In this document: piece after piece, positions 24,189 to 37,500 of the stretch
How positions within the stretch are numbered: position 1 is the stretch's first letter
Layout: each line of letters opens with the position of its first letter
Assembly: GCA_034770075.1 (NCBI GenBank)
Contig: CM068385.1
Location: 43,856,721-43,920,720, forward strand
Length of the DNA stretch: 64,000 nucleotides
Reading direction: 5' to 3'
Source: Aralia elata
Taxonomy: Eukaryota > Streptophyta > Magnoliopsida > Apiales > Araliaceae
Notes under the pieces: model-generated
Database searches by the model: none
Told to the model about the DNA's origin: nothing
What the model saw: only the letters and a program-made list of their open reading frames with translations
Translations under genes and position numbers: made by a program

Positions 24189-25396
24189 TAAAAATGAGGT
24201 GAATGCAGAACATGAATGTAATGCAACAATCTCTAAATGCATAATGAATCCTCATCAATTAGTAAACAATCCTAGTGTGATTTGCCTTAGAAGAATCACA
24301 ATAACAAACACACATAGCTTCTAACCAAAACTTAGTTCATGTGTCATGATAGTCATGCAAATCATACCCTGTAATGATTGATACAGTGTGTGTGTGTGTA
24401 TAATAATCATCAAACTTATAGCAACCCAAATGATTCTCATAATATGTTTCTTAGGGGGAATTTTTTATACTCAACCCTACAAACACAACAAATGGGGTAA
24501 GCTACAGCTGAGATACAGCTTTGTCTAGATTGGGGACCGACTTAGAGGTTCTTGGACTATGATACTTGGTTGTGCAATGCTTAGTTCCCTTAGGCATTTC
24601 AATGATACCCGTATAGCAAGCTTTCGACCAACGACTCTCAAACCAATTGGTTTGAGGGCGCTAGGTGTAGAGACATCCCCTAGGGCGTACTTACTCGAGT
24701 ATCAAAGGCCACAGAACTAGGCTAACCAAGCATTTAATTTTTTATTTTTTTTTCACGAGTGCGTTTTACGCTCCGTCTCGTCGTTCAAATGCTCCACTAA
24801 GTTTTTCCCCAAACGTAAACGCTTGTGTTGTCTCTGCTTTCACTACCCTCATTTGTTTTTCTTTTATTAAAACTTCAATTTCCCTCCAGAACTCAATTAT
24901 GCGAATCTTTAGGTCACTTAGTAAGATAACTACTAGTTTAGTGCTAACCAGTCATATCAGATTCAAAACAAGTCAAGATTTGCAATGTATTATGACACTC
25001 AACCCAAGCCTTAGCATTTAACATTTGTAGGCAATAATCACAAAAGATGCAATTGCGGATGTTTACTAAATTCGATGTCAGGATTATGCAATTTAAGCTA
25101 CATGATATGATATACATGAAAATAATGCAATGTTTGTTTTTTTTTTATAGAATTAACTATGATGCAATTTATCCTAACATGTAAATGAAATGAACAATAT
25201 TTATACTACCATGCAATGAACAATAATATGCAAATTGAAAGTAATGCAAGTTAACTAATATGCAACTATAATGAATTATTTCCTAAAATTAAAATGCAAA
25301 TACTAATAAGAAATAAAACAATTAAATAACCCACAATACCCCCAAACTTAAAATAAGCAATGTCCACATTGGAGATATAGGGAAAAGAGAACTCCC
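24189..25396 (-). other. E6 non-coding region between additional ORF and polypurine tract
   Basis: No open frame recognised. A second polypurine-like TTAAGTTTGGGGGTATT lies at 25335-25350 just after the ORF stop. A short TG microsatellite lies near 24385-24400. Confidence 0.7.
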
Positions 25397-26510
25397 CTAC
25401 GAGTCGTCCTCGTCTCCACTAGGCGGTGTGTCAGATGGTGGGTACGGGGTGTTGGCACCGTAGGTGGGAAACTGGACATGGACCCCCTGCTGACTGAAGG
25501 CCTCAGATAGCGCATCCGTGAAGTTGATGTTGTAATCCCTGAAACTAGTGTGCAAAGCATCCATGCGGCACTGTAGGCGGCGCATCTCGCGCTCATGTCC
25601 TTCAACCCCTCTCTGCGGTGCCCCAAGTGGTAGTACGGGCTGTACGGGATCCTCCTCTTCACTGTCTTCCTCCTCGTCTGAAACAATGAAGCCCAAACTA
25701 TTAGGACAGGATTCTCCACCGCGCCATACATTGAGTTTCCTTTCCCCATTCCACCTTTGCCGCAAGACATAGGCGTGTGACAATCGAGTCGTGTGGAATG
25801 GCACCTGAGGTGACCGCTCTCATAAAACGAAGCATAGAGTGGTGAATGATGTAACCCACATCAATGCTTCCACCTTTTAGAATGCGGTGCAAAATTACCG
25901 CCTGGTCACGAGTCGCATCCTGGTGGTGGGTGGTAGGCAATAGACTTGCACAAATGAAGGCATACCAAGCCTTGGCGAATCTGTTTAGCGCGGTTAGAGA
26001 AAAATGGATTTTCTGAGTGGTGCCAGCTTGTGTCTTCCATTGAGTGCCAGGTTGGCACATTTCCCGAACTAATTCGTCGAGATCAGTCTCGAAGCGGTCA
26101 GTTTCCACCCATTTGGTGGTCTCAGCAGATGTAGATGGCAATCGGAATAGCTCGCTGATTGCCTGCTTTGTGTAAGGGACTTGCTTGCCCCGTACAAAGG
26201 AGATGCCATTTTGGGTTTCACGGGCATTGGCATAAAACTCCCGCACAATTGCCATCGGGGCGAACATTGGCGTCTCAATGAATAGTTGCCACCCCAACTG
26301 CCGGATTTGCTCCAAAATCCTCCCATCCTGTGCTTTGGGTTTCAAACCCCTCTCAGGTATGAAGGATTTCACACTCAACACCTCCCAATAGTAGTGTTGG
26401 GCGGAGAGATTGATGAACTTGGTGGCGTACAGAGTGTTGACGCCATGCCCCATGGAGTCGGCATTGTTGCTGGATGATGAGGGTTAGGGTGTTCTTGCTC
26501 TCTTAGGCAT
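25397..26510 (-). pseudogene. E6 Athila-type additional (env-position) protein
   Basis: Lies downstream of integrase, where Athila elements carry an extra ORF. The ATG at 26510 starts MPKRARTP (basic, nuclear-signal-like), then a TAA at codon 9; the same frame goes on to MGHGVNTLYATKFINLSAQ. Family features are MVREFYANAR-like (IVREFYANAR), SFVRGKQVPYT and LFRLPS, as in the plant 'putative transposon protein' domain of Athila/Tat elements. After about residue 260 a frameshift near 25710 moves to a second frame with an acidic stretch (DEEEDSEEED), a short coiled coil and a stop at 25397. No transmembrane segment is evident, so an envelope role is doubtful. Confidence 0.7.
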
Positions 26511-27272
26511 GATTGGAAGTTGTTAGGTTAAGGAGGGAAGATGGCAAAGATGAGAGGAAAAGGTTTTGCTTTTGCTTCTGTGCAAGGGAGAGAATAGAAG
26601 TTTAGGGTTGTATGTTTGGAGGTGGGTTCAACTGATGGGACGGGCCCCTTTTAAAAAAAAAAAATTTCCTGTCGACGGGCGCAGCTGCGCACTTCTGACT
26701 TTGTTGTTTGGGCGCAACTGCGCTAGTGCTCCTGTTACAGTCTTGACCCGGCGCAGCTGCGCGATGATTGGCTTGAGGAACGGCACAGTTGTGCCTTCCT
26801 TTCAACTCCCTGGATGAAATTTATTTTTTATTTTTTGAAAAATGAAACACACTTGACACACATTAGAATATTGGGTTAAAAGCACAATTCTTAAAAACAA
26901 CTATCAAACCTAAAAAGGAAAAGAAATTTTATTTCAAACTTTCATAGTATAAACTTACATAAGGTGCATAATTAAGGTAGTGAAAAATTTGTACCCCCAA
27001 ACTTAAGATCGACAGTATTCTCAATGGTTAAGATGGAAAAATTTAAAGTTCAAGCACTTCCCTGAGAATATGTCATCCGCCATCGATAGCGTCTGTTTAA
27101 GTAGCACGGGTGAGGGCGTGATGGGATACCTGAAAGGCAAACAAATATGTTAAAATGAAATTACACAAACTCAATTATAATCACACAAGAATAAAAAGTA
27201 AAACAATAGGTTCGGGTTGCCTCCCGAGAAGCGCTTGGTTTAATGTCGGTTAGCTCGACTATCCATTGGTGC
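26511..27272 (-). other. E6 spacer between pol and additional ORF
   Basis: Non-coding. Contains four GC palindromes (26677-26796, cores 26679, 26712, 26751, 26783; intervals 33, 39, 32), a third polypurine-like TTAAGTTTGGGGGTAC at 26991-27007, and CTTCTCGGGAGGCAACCC near 27211-27230, a string common after integrase in Athila/Tat elements. Confidence 0.75.
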
Positions 27273-27610
27273 TCAATCCAAGGCTAGGACAACTAAGGAC
27301 TTTTGGCGATTAACTTCGCCTCCCCAATAGTGTTTCAGTCGTTGACCATTTACCTTGAATGGTTGCTCACTGTCATTTCCAACTATTTCAACGGCTCCGT
27401 GTGGGAATACAGTTGTTATGGTAAAAGGTCCCGACCATCGAGATTTGAGCTTTCCCGGAAATAATTTGAGCCTGGAGTTGAATAGCAAGACTGCTTGACC
27501 AGGTTCAAATTTTTTCTCGATGATTTTTCGGTCGTGCCATCTCTTCACTTTTTCTTTGTAGAGTTTGGAGTTCTCATAGGCTTGTAAGCGGAACTCATCA
27601 AGTTCATTTG
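27273..27610 (-). pseudogene. E6 Athila integrase C-terminus
   Basis: Reads NELDEFRLQAYENSKLYKEK, then the basic C-terminal domain with FEPGQAVLLFNSRLKLFPGK, SRWSGPF and FKVNGQRLKHY, and a stop. This is the typical Athila/Tat end of pol. The frame is open but cut at 27610, where E4 begins abruptly; no catalytic core is left. Confidence 0.9.
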
Positions 27611-30600
27611 AGCAAAGTAGGACTGCTAGATATCAGATATCTAAGGAGCTCTTCCGATCTCGTATGACCGAGGGCACTGCTGTTGAGACTCATGTCCTTA
27701 AGATGATCAATTTGATTGAACAACTTGGACAGCTAGGGTTTGTGATGGATGGGGAGTTAAGCCAAGATTTGATCTTGCAGTCACTCCCAGACACCTTCTC
27801 ACAATTTGTTGTGAATTTTCACATGAATAAGTTGGACGTCAGCTTGCCTGAGTTACTTAACATGCTGAAAACTGCTGAAGGTCACTTCTCATCCAACAAG
27901 AACCAAGTCTTACTAGTGGATGATTCTTCCAAGAAAAGGAAGAGGCCCAAGGTATCTTCTGAAAAGAAGAAAAACAAGAAGGCTAAGGGTAAGGCAAAGA
28001 AAAAGGATAATAAGAAACCTGATCCAGATAGCAAAGGAATTTGCTACCATTGCAATAAGCCGGGACATTGGAAGAGGAACTGCAAGGAGTATCTTGCGGG
28101 CCAAAAGAAGCTTGGAGAAGCTTCGACTTCTGGTCTAGGTTTGTTCATGATTGAAATTAATTTTTCTGAAAGTCAAAATTCTACTTGGGTATTGGATACC
28201 GGCTGTAGTTCTCACATATGTAATAATATGCAGGGACTAAGCAGAAGTAGGAAGCTGAACAAGGATGAAGTCGTCCTACGAGTTGGGAATGGAGCAAAGG
28301 TTGCTGCATTGGCTGTAGGGACTTATTGTTTAGCATTGCCTTCGGGCAAGTTCATTAGTTTTAAATAACTGTTATTATGTTCCAACACTCATTAGAAACA
28401 TTATTTCAATTTCTGTATTGGATATGGATGGTTTTGATATTATAATAAAGAACAACAGTTGTTCTATTTATAATAAAAATGTTTTATATGGTGTTGGCAA
28501 TTTACTGAATGGACTTTACATACTTGACTTGCATGAAAATATACTTCAAATTGAACAAACTAAGAAAAGAAAAAGAGATGATGTTAATTATACCTTTATG
28601 TGGCACTGTAGACTCGGTCATATCAATGAAACAAGATTATCCAAGTTGCATAAAGATGGGCTTTTAGAGCTATCTGATTACGAATCATATCCAACTTGTG
28701 AATCTTGTCTCATGGGTAAGATGACTAAATCCCCTTTTAGTGGAAAAGGAGAAAGAGTTACAGAGTTTTTAGCGTTGGTACACACAGACGTATGTGGACC
28801 TATGACAACGAATGCACGAGGAGGGTATTCTTATTTTATTACTTTCACTGATGATCATTCTAGATTTGGATATGTGTATTTAATGAAATACAAATCTGAA
28901 TCGTTTGAAAAGTTCAAAGAATTCAGAAGTGAAGTAGAGAAACAAACTGGTAAAAGTATTAAAATTCTTTCGATCGGATCGAGGAGGGGAATACTTAACC
29001 AGTGAGTTTCTCAATTGTCTCAAAGAAAATGGTATAATCTCACAATGGACTCCACCAGGGACGCCACAGTTGAATGGTGTATCTGAAAGGAGAAATCGAA
29101 CATTGTTGGACATGGTTCGTTCCATGATGAGTTTTACCGACCTTCCAATATCCTTCTGGGGTTATGCCCTAGAATCGGCTGCATACCTACTTAACAAGGT
29201 ACCTACCAAATCCGTCCCAAAGACTCCATATGAGATATGGACAGGGAGGAAACCAAATCTTAAGCATGTTAAGACTTGGGGTTGTCCAGCTTATGTCAAA
29301 AGGTTTGAGCATGATAAGCTGAAGACTAGATCCGACAAATGTAGATTCGTGGGATACCCTAAAGAAACATCAGGGTATTATTTCTATCATCCTACTGATC
29401 AAAAGGTGTTTGTTGCGAAACACGCTGCCTTCTTGGAAAAGGAGTTTATCCTCGAAGGGGTCAGTGGGAGTAAGATATATCTTGAAGAAGTTCAAGAACC
29501 ACAAAATACTACGGATCAAAGTCAGGTACCTGACCAAGTAGAAGAACCTACTGTACCACTACCTATTCGTAAATCTGGAAGAGTACCGAAGATACCTGAG
29601 AGGTATGGATTCATCATAGAGGATGATGATGAGGTACGCATCATAGATGATGATGATCCATTGACTTACGAAGAGGCTACGAGTAGTGAAGACTCAGAGA
29701 AATGGCTAGAAGCCATGAAATCCGAGATGGACTCCATGTATGAAAACCAAGTATGGACTTTGGTTTCACCACCTGAGGGCATTAAGCCTATTGGGTGTAA
29801 ATGGGTCTTTAAGAGAAAGACTGGAGCAGATGGAAAGGTAGAGACCTATAAGGCCCGACTGGTTGCAAAAGGTTTCAAACAAAGACAAGGAGTTGACTAT
29901 GATGAAACCTTCTCACCAGTAGCTATGCTCAAGTCCATTCGGATTTTGCTTGCAATTGCAGCTTATTATGACTACGAGATCTGGCAAATGGACGTGAAAA
30001 CGGCCTTCCTCAATGGAGAGCTTGAGGAGAATGTATATATGATACAGCCAGAGGGTTTTGTTTCAACGGTTGGAACAAACCAAGTCTGTAAGCTACAACG
30101 ATCCATTTATGGATTGAAGCAAGCTTCTCGAAGGTGGAACATCCGTTTTGATGAGATAATCAAAAGGTTTGATTTTATCAAGAACAAGGATGAACCATGT
30201 GTGTACAAGAAGGTTAGTGGGAGCGCTATATCATTCCTTGTATTATATGTTGATGATATATTACTGATAGGGAATGATGTTCCTATGCTACAGTCGATCA
30301 AAATTTGGTTATCTAAACACTTCTCCATGAAGGACTTGGGTGAGGCATCCTATATTTTGGGGATAAAGATCTATAGAGATAGATCTAAAAGGATGCTCGG
30401 CTTGACCCAAGGAAAGTACATTGACTCGATGCTAAAGAAGTTTAGCATGGAAGATTCCAAGAGAGGTCTCATGCCGATGAGCCATGGAATACATCTCTCC
30501 AAGAAACAGGCCCCAAAGACACCTGAGGAGAGAGACCGGATGAGTAAGATTCCTTATGCTTCAGCAATAGGATCTATCATGTACGGTATGATATGTACTA

Positions 30601-31232
30601 GACCAGATGTCGCTCATGCACTTAGTGTAACCAGCAGATATCAGTCGAATCCAGGAGAAGAGCACTGGAAGGCAGTGAAAAACATCCTAAAGTACTTGAG
30701 AAGAACTAAGGATGTATTTCTTGTCTACGGTGGGTCTGAATTGAAACTAGAGGGCTATACAGACTCAAGTTTTCAAACGGACCAAGATGACAGTAAATCC
30801 GTTTCAGGGTACGTGTTTACCTTAAACGGTGGCGCAGTGAGTTGGAAGAGTTCCAAGCAGCAAACAGTTGCTGATTCGGTGACAGAGGCAGAGTACATAG
30901 CTGCAAGTGAAGCTGCAAAGGAAGCTGTTTGGATGAAGAAGTTCATAACTGAACTTGGAGTGGTTCCTAGCATTAGAGGAGCAGTACCTTTATTCTGTGA
31001 CAACAACGGAGCTGTTGCGCAGGCTAAGGAACCCAGGTCTCATCAGAAATCCAAACACGTGTTGCGGCGGTTTCATTTGATTAGAGAGATCATTGAAAGA
31101 GGAGATGTCACCCTGGAGCGTGTAGACTCTCAAGACAACATTGCAGATCCATTTACTAAAGCTTTAACTCAACAGCAGTTTGATCGTCACTTAGAGAAGA
31201 TGGGTATTAGATACCATGGCGATTGGCTTTAG
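27611..31232 (+). pseudogene. E4 gag-pol
   Basis: Gag C-terminal half (LLNMLKTAEGHF, Lys-rich stretch, CCHC knuckle CYHCNKPGHWKRNC), protease with LDTGCSSH, GAG-pre-integrase (MWHCRLGHINE), integrase (HTDVCGP; the second catalytic Asp is in S-D-R-G-G-E-Y), then RT (WQMDVKTAFLNGEL, LYVDDILLIGND) and RNase H (GYTDSSFQTDQDD, EAEYIAASEA, KHVLRRFH) to a TAG at 31230-31232. A 1-nt insertion near 28360 and an indel near 28970 break the frame; 29070-31232 is an intact 720-codon stretch from late integrase to the end. Confidence 0.92.
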
Positions 31233-31246
31233 TGCAAGTGGGAGAT

Positions 31247-33069
31247 TGAAAGTAGTATGCACACAAGCCAATCATATTTGATATGATGTAGCGTATACTT
31301 TGTAATCTTATTCATTTATTAATAAAGGAATTGATTTTCTTAAAAGGCATTTTATATTATCTACATAGTGCTGTTATATTAAATGTGATAAACCCATAGT
31401 TTTGAGCAATGCTTTTAGAATCATGATGGTGATCATGCTAATGAGATCTAAATTCAAGATAGCTCACAAACTAAAATTGTTCCTAATCGTTGGATTACTA
31501 AATTGGGGATTAGTGAATCCGGATAGATTAGTACATACGTTGCTTGCTCTTAGGAAGAGGATGATTGATCTCATAATCATTTGTGTGGAGACACTAAAGC
31601 AAGTATGTAGGTGCTTATTAGAGAATAAGTTCACTGAACGTGACTCGCTAAGGAATACCTAATGGAGTTTTACTCGCCGGGTCAATAGGAATTCCTCTAG
31701 TGATAGTAGTACAAGTGATCCTTGGACTTGAGATCATCATAGTATCTTGTGTATGATGAGTTATACTTTGACATGTCCCTTAAGACCTTGTGGGTATATC
31801 AAAGGGTATGATTGGGTATAATTAGTTGTACATGGAGATAGGTGAATGATCAACAAAGAATCTACCTCGTCTAGTAAAAGATGTGAATGTCCTATGTGAT
31901 TCGATAAATGATAACTCAGTAGTCCTTGGCCAAGGCAGAATGAGATTAGAAAGGAGTTTCTAATTTGCATTATTTAGAGTTATGCATTTGGGAATCGAAA
32001 TACATATAATTAAATAAAATAAGACTTGACAATAAATCCATGTCTTATATTTAATTGGGACATTGTATGGTAGAAGGATTGAATTGTACGGTAACTATCT
32101 ACTCAAAGGTTCTTTTGTGATTAATGTTGAAATCTATATTATCTGGAAAGTCGTTGATCGCTAAGGGGGCTTACCCTTATTGTAAAATAAATGTTATTTT
32201 ATTTAAATGAATTAAATAGTTTAATTTATTTATTTAAATAAGATTAGAATTGTTCTAATTGATTTATTCACAACCGGTTTAATATGGAGAACCTAAAGGG
32301 TCACACCGCAAAAGGAAAATATTTATTTAAGAAGTAAATGGCATAATGGTAATAATAAGTTTAAGTGTATTTAATTTTAATCTATGGAGATAGAATAAAT
32401 TAAATAGCTTAATATTTTATTATTTAATATTTTTGGAAATATTAAATATAAATTAATAAGAGGAGTCTTATTATTATTATTACTATTACTATTATTTAAT
32501 TCCTAATAGGGATTGAGAATTAATTAATAGAAGTACTCTCCCATGAATTCCTAATTAGATTAGGAGCATTTATTAATTAAAGGAGTTTTAATTATAATAC
32601 AAACCCAAATCCTAAATTGTTTAGGGAAGGGTTATTCCTACATCTATAAATAAGAGGGGTCTTATCATAGATTAGGTTACACACTCTTGCATTAGATTGT
32701 GGAGAGCAATTTCTATAGAGATAGAAACTAGGGTTTTGCCAAATACCCAACTTCTTGAATACTTGTTCTTCCTTGGTGGATCACCTCTAGAGGCCAAACA
32801 CTTGGGTGGCTAACGTTGATCAAAGAAAGGAATCACACCGTAGCATTCGAGGAGAACACGAAGGACTAGGAGTTGAACTTGTACCCGAGGAAGCTTTGTT
32901 CTACGAGGGTATAATTCTTATTCTCTTTCTCTTTCGTTTATATCGTTAATTGAGCACATAGATTGATCTTGGTGATGGTTTGTATAAAATTTTTAAAATC
33001 TGATTTTATCGCGCTTCCGCACTATTTATGTAATTTGATTACATGATCGCGCTATATACAAACCTAACA
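31247..33069 (+). repeat. E4 3' LTR (LTR-A)
   Basis: TGAAAGTAGTATGC...CAAACCTAACA, 1,823 bp, preceded by the polypurine tract AAGTGGGAGAT at 31236-31246. Non-coding and AT-rich; an ORF-like stretch at 31402-31662 recurs in the sister LTRs and looks incidental. Confidence 0.93.
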
Positions 33070-34559
33070 GCAAAACCCTAGTTTCTATCTCTATAGAAAA
33101 ATGCAAGTACTCTCCACAATCTAATGCAAGAGTGTGTAACCCTAATCTATGATAAGACTCCTCTTATTTATAGATGTAGGAATAACCATTCCCTAAATTA
33201 TTTAGGATTAGGATTTCTATTATAATTAAACTCCTTTAATTAATTATGCTCCTAATCCAATTAGGAATTCATGAGAGAGTACTTCTATTAATTGATTCCC
33301 AATCCCTATTAGGAATTAAATAATAGTAATAGTAATAATAATAAGACTACTCTTATTAATTTATATTTAATATTTCTAAAATATTAAATAATAAATATTA
33401 AGCTATTTAATTTATTCTATCCTCGTAGATTAAATTAAATACACTTAACTTATTATTACAATTATGCCATTTACTTCCTAAATAAATATTTTTCTTTTGC
33501 GGTGTGACCCTTTAGGTTCTCCATATTAAACCGGTTGTGAATAAATCAATTAGAACAATTCTAATTTTATTTAAATAAATAAATTAAACTATTTAATTCA
33601 TTTAAATAAATAATATTTATTCTACAATAAGGGTAAGCTCCCTTAGCGATCAACAACTTTCCAGATAATATAGATTTCAACATCAATCACAAAAGAACCT
33701 TTGAGTAAATAGTTACCGTACAATTCAATCCTTCTACCATACAATGTCCCAATTAAATATAAGACATGGATTTACTGTCAAGTCTTATTTTATTTAATTA
33801 TATATATTTTGATTTCCAAATGCACAACTCTGATTAATGCAAATTAGAAACTCCTTTCTAATTTCATTCTGCCTTGGCGAAGGACTACTGAGTTGTCATT
33901 TATCGAATCACATAGGACATTCACATCTTTTACAAGACGTGGTAGATTCTTTGTTGATCATTCACCTATCTCCATGTACAACTTATTATACCCAATCATA
34001 CCCTTTGATATACCCCAAAGGTCTTAAGGGACATGTCAAAGTATAACTCATCATACACAAGATACTATGATGATCTCAAGTCCAACGATCACTTGTACTA
34101 CTATCACTAGAGGAATTCCTATTGACAGGCGAGTAAAACTCCATTAGGTATTCCTTAGCGAGCCACGTTCAGTGAACTTATTCTCCAATAAGCACCTACA
34201 TACTTGCTTTAGTGTCTCCACACAAATGATTATGAGATCAATCATCCTCTTCTTAAGAGCAAGCAACGTATGTACTAATCTATCCGGATTCACTAATCCC
34301 CTTTTTAGTAATCCAACGATTAGGAACAATTTTAGTTTGTGAGCTATCTAGAATTTAGATCTCATTAGCATGATCACCATCATGATTCTAAAAGCATTGC
34401 TCAAAACTATGGGTTTATCACATTTAATAAAACATCACTATGTAGATAATATAAAATGCCTTTTAAGAAAATCAATTCTTTTATTAATAAATTATTAAGA
34501 TTACAAAGTATATGCTACATCATATCAAATATGATTGGCTTGTGTGCATACTACTTTCA
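33070..34559 (-). repeat. E5 3' LTR, truncated (LTR-B)
   Basis: Inverted relative to LTR-A and joined directly to it. Ends TACTTTCA at 34559; polypurine tract AAGTGGGAGAT follows at 34560-34570. Confidence 0.92.
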
Positions 34560-34573
34560 ATCTCCCACTTGCA

Positions 34574-37500
34574 CTAAAGCCAATCGCCATGGTATCTAAT
34601 ACCCATCTTCTCTAAGTGACGATCAAACTACTGTTGTGTTAAAGCTTTAGTAAATGGATCTGCAATGTTGTCTTGAGAGTCCACACGCTCCAGGGTGACA
34701 TCTCCTCTCTCAATGATCTCTCTAATCAAATGAAACCGCCGCAACACGTGTTTGGATTTCTGATGAGACCTGGGTTCCTTAGCCTGCGCAATAGCTCCGT
34801 TGTTGTCACAAAATAAAGGTACGGCTCCTCTAATGCTAGAACCACTCCAAGTTCAGTTATGAACTTCTTCATCCAAACAGCTTCCTTTGCAGCTTCACTT
34901 GCAGCTATGTACTCTGCCTCTGTTACTGAATCAGCAACTGTTTGCTTCTTGGAACTCTTCCAACTTACTGCGCCACCGTTTAAGGTAAACACGTACCCTG
35001 AAACGGATTTACTGTCATCTTGGTCCGTTTGAAAACTTGAGTCTGTATGGCCCTCTAGTTTCAATTCAGACCCACCGTAGACAAGAAATACATCCTTAGT
35101 TCTTCTCAAGTACTTTAGGATGTTTTTCACAGCCTTCCAGTGCTCTTCTCCTGGATTCGACTGATATCTGCTCGTCACACTAAGTGCATGAGCGACATCT
35201 GGTCTAGTACATATCATACCGTACATGATAGATCCTATTGCGGAAGCATAAGGAATCTTACTCATACGGTCTCTCTCCTAAGGTGTCTTTGGGGCCTGTT
35301 TCTTGGAGAGATGTATTCCATGGCTCATCAGCATGAGACCTCTCTTGGAATCTTTCATGCTAAACTTCTTTAGCATCGAGTCAATGTACTTTCCTTGGGT
35401 CAAGCCCAGCATCCTTTTAGATCTATCTCTATAGATCTTTATCCCCAAAATATAGGATGCTTCACCCAAGTCCTTCATGGAGAAGTGTTTAGATAACCAA
35501 ATTTTGATCGACTGTATCATAGGAACATCATTCCCTATCAGTAATATGTCATCAACATATAATACAAGGAATGAAACAGCGCTCCCACTAACCTTCTTGT
35601 ACACACATAGTTCATCCTCGTTTTTGATAAAATCAAACCTTTTGATTATCTCATCAAAACGGATGTTCCACCTTCAAGAAGCTTGCTTCAATCCATAAAT
35701 GGATCGTTGTAGCTTACAGACTTGATTTGTTCCAACCGTTGAAACAAAACCCTCTTGCTGTATCATATATACATTCTCCTCAAGCTCTCCATTGAGGAAG
35801 GCCGTTTTCACGTCCATTTGCCAGATCTCGTAGTCAGAATAAGCTGCAATTGCAAGCAAAATCCGAATGGACTTGAGCATAGCTACTGGTGAGAAGGTTT
35901 CATCATAGTCAACTCCTTGTCTTTGTTTGAAACCTTTTGCAACCAGTCGGGCCTTATAGGTCTCTACCTTACCGTCTGCTCCAGTCTTTCTCTTAAAGAC
36001 CCATTTACACCCAATAGGCTTAATGCCCTCAGGTGGTGAAACCAAAGTCCATACTTGGTTTTCATACATGGAGTCCATCTCGGATTTCATGGCTTCTAGC
36101 CATTTCTCTGAGTCTTCACAACTCATAGCCTCTTCGTAAGTCAATGGATCATCATCATCTATGATGTGTACCTCACCATCATCCTCTATGATGAATCCAT
36201 ACCTCTCAGGTATCTTCGGTACTCTTCCAGATTTACGAATAGGTTGTGGTACAGTAGGTTCTTCTACTTGGTCAGGTACCTGACTTTGATCCGGAGTATT
36301 TTGTGGTTCTTGAACTTCTTCAAGATATATCTTACTCCCACTGACCCCTTCAAGGATAAACTCCTTTTCCAAGAAGGCAGCGTGTTTCGCTGCAAACACC
36401 TTTTGATCAGTAAGATGATAGAAATAATATCCTAAACTTTCTTTAGGATATCCCACAAATCTACACTTGTCAGATCTAGTCTTCAGCTTATCATGCTCAA
36501 ACCTTTTGACATAAGCTGGACAACCCCAAGTCTTAACATGCTTAAGACTAGGTTTCCTCCCTGTCCATATCTCATATGGGGTCTTTGGGACGGATTTGGT
36601 AGGTACCTTGTTAAGTAGGTATGCAGCCGATTCTAGGGCATAACCCCAGAAGGATACTGGAAGGTCGGTAAAACTCATCATGGAACGAACCATGTCCAAC
36701 AATGTTTGATTTCTCCTTTCAGATACACCATTCAACTGTGGTGTCCCTGGTGGAGTCCATTGTGAGATTATACCATTTTCTTTGAGACAATTGAGAAACT
36801 CATTGGTCAAGTATTCCCCTCCTCGATTCGATCGAAGAATTTTAATACTTTTACCAGTTTGCTTCTCTACTTCACTTCTGAATTCTTTGAACTTTTCAAA
36901 CGATTCAGATTTGTATTTCATTAAATACATATATCCAAATCTAGAATGATCATCAGTGAAAGTAATAAAATAAGAATACCCTCCTCGTGCATTCGTTGTC
37001 ATAGGTCCACATACGTCTGTGTGTACCAACGCGAACAACTCTGTAACTCTTTCTCCTTTTCCTATAAAAAGAGATTTGGTCATTTTACCCATGAGACAAG
37101 ATTCACAAGTTGGATATGATTTGTAATCAGATAGCTCTAAAAGCCCATCTTTATGCAACTTGGATAATCTTGTTTCATTGATATGACCGAGTCTACAGTG
37201 CCACATAAAGGTATAATTAACATCATCTCTTTTTCTTTTCTTAGTTTGTTCAATTTGAAGTATATTTTCATGCAAGTCAAGTATGTAAAGTCCATTCAGT
37301 AGGTTCCCAATGCCATATAAAACATTTTTATTATAAATAGAACAACTGTTGTTCTTTATTATAATATCAAAATCATCCATATCCAATACAGAAATTGAAA
37401 TAATGTTTCTAATGAGTGTCGGAACATAATAACAATTATTTAAACTAATGAACTTACCCGAAGGCAGTACTAAACAACAAGTCCCTACAGCTAATGCAGC

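Larger units (their letters stand above)
27611..33069 (+). mobile_element. E4, 5'-truncated copia element
   Basis: Starts inside gag at a blunt junction with E6 and ends with a complete 3' LTR. It has no 5' LTR, leader or gag start. The LTR end abuts a truncated minus-strand LTR of the same family, as if E4 had inserted into the 3' LTR of E5 and its left side was later deleted. E4 and E5 face away from 33069 as inverted copies. Confidence 0.88.

Noticed and set aside
25548..25772. Ser-rich plus-strand ORF over the Athila extra protein
   Set aside because: Shadow of the minus-strand coding region.
25397..26510. True envelope gene in the Athila-type element
   Set aside because: The position fits, but no signal peptide or transmembrane segment is visible; the family domain is the plant transposon-protein type.
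31402..31662. 86-codon ORF in copia LTR-A, also in the sister LTRs
   Set aside because: Its presence only reflects recent LTR copies; it is lost or shortened in the others and has no recognisable domain.
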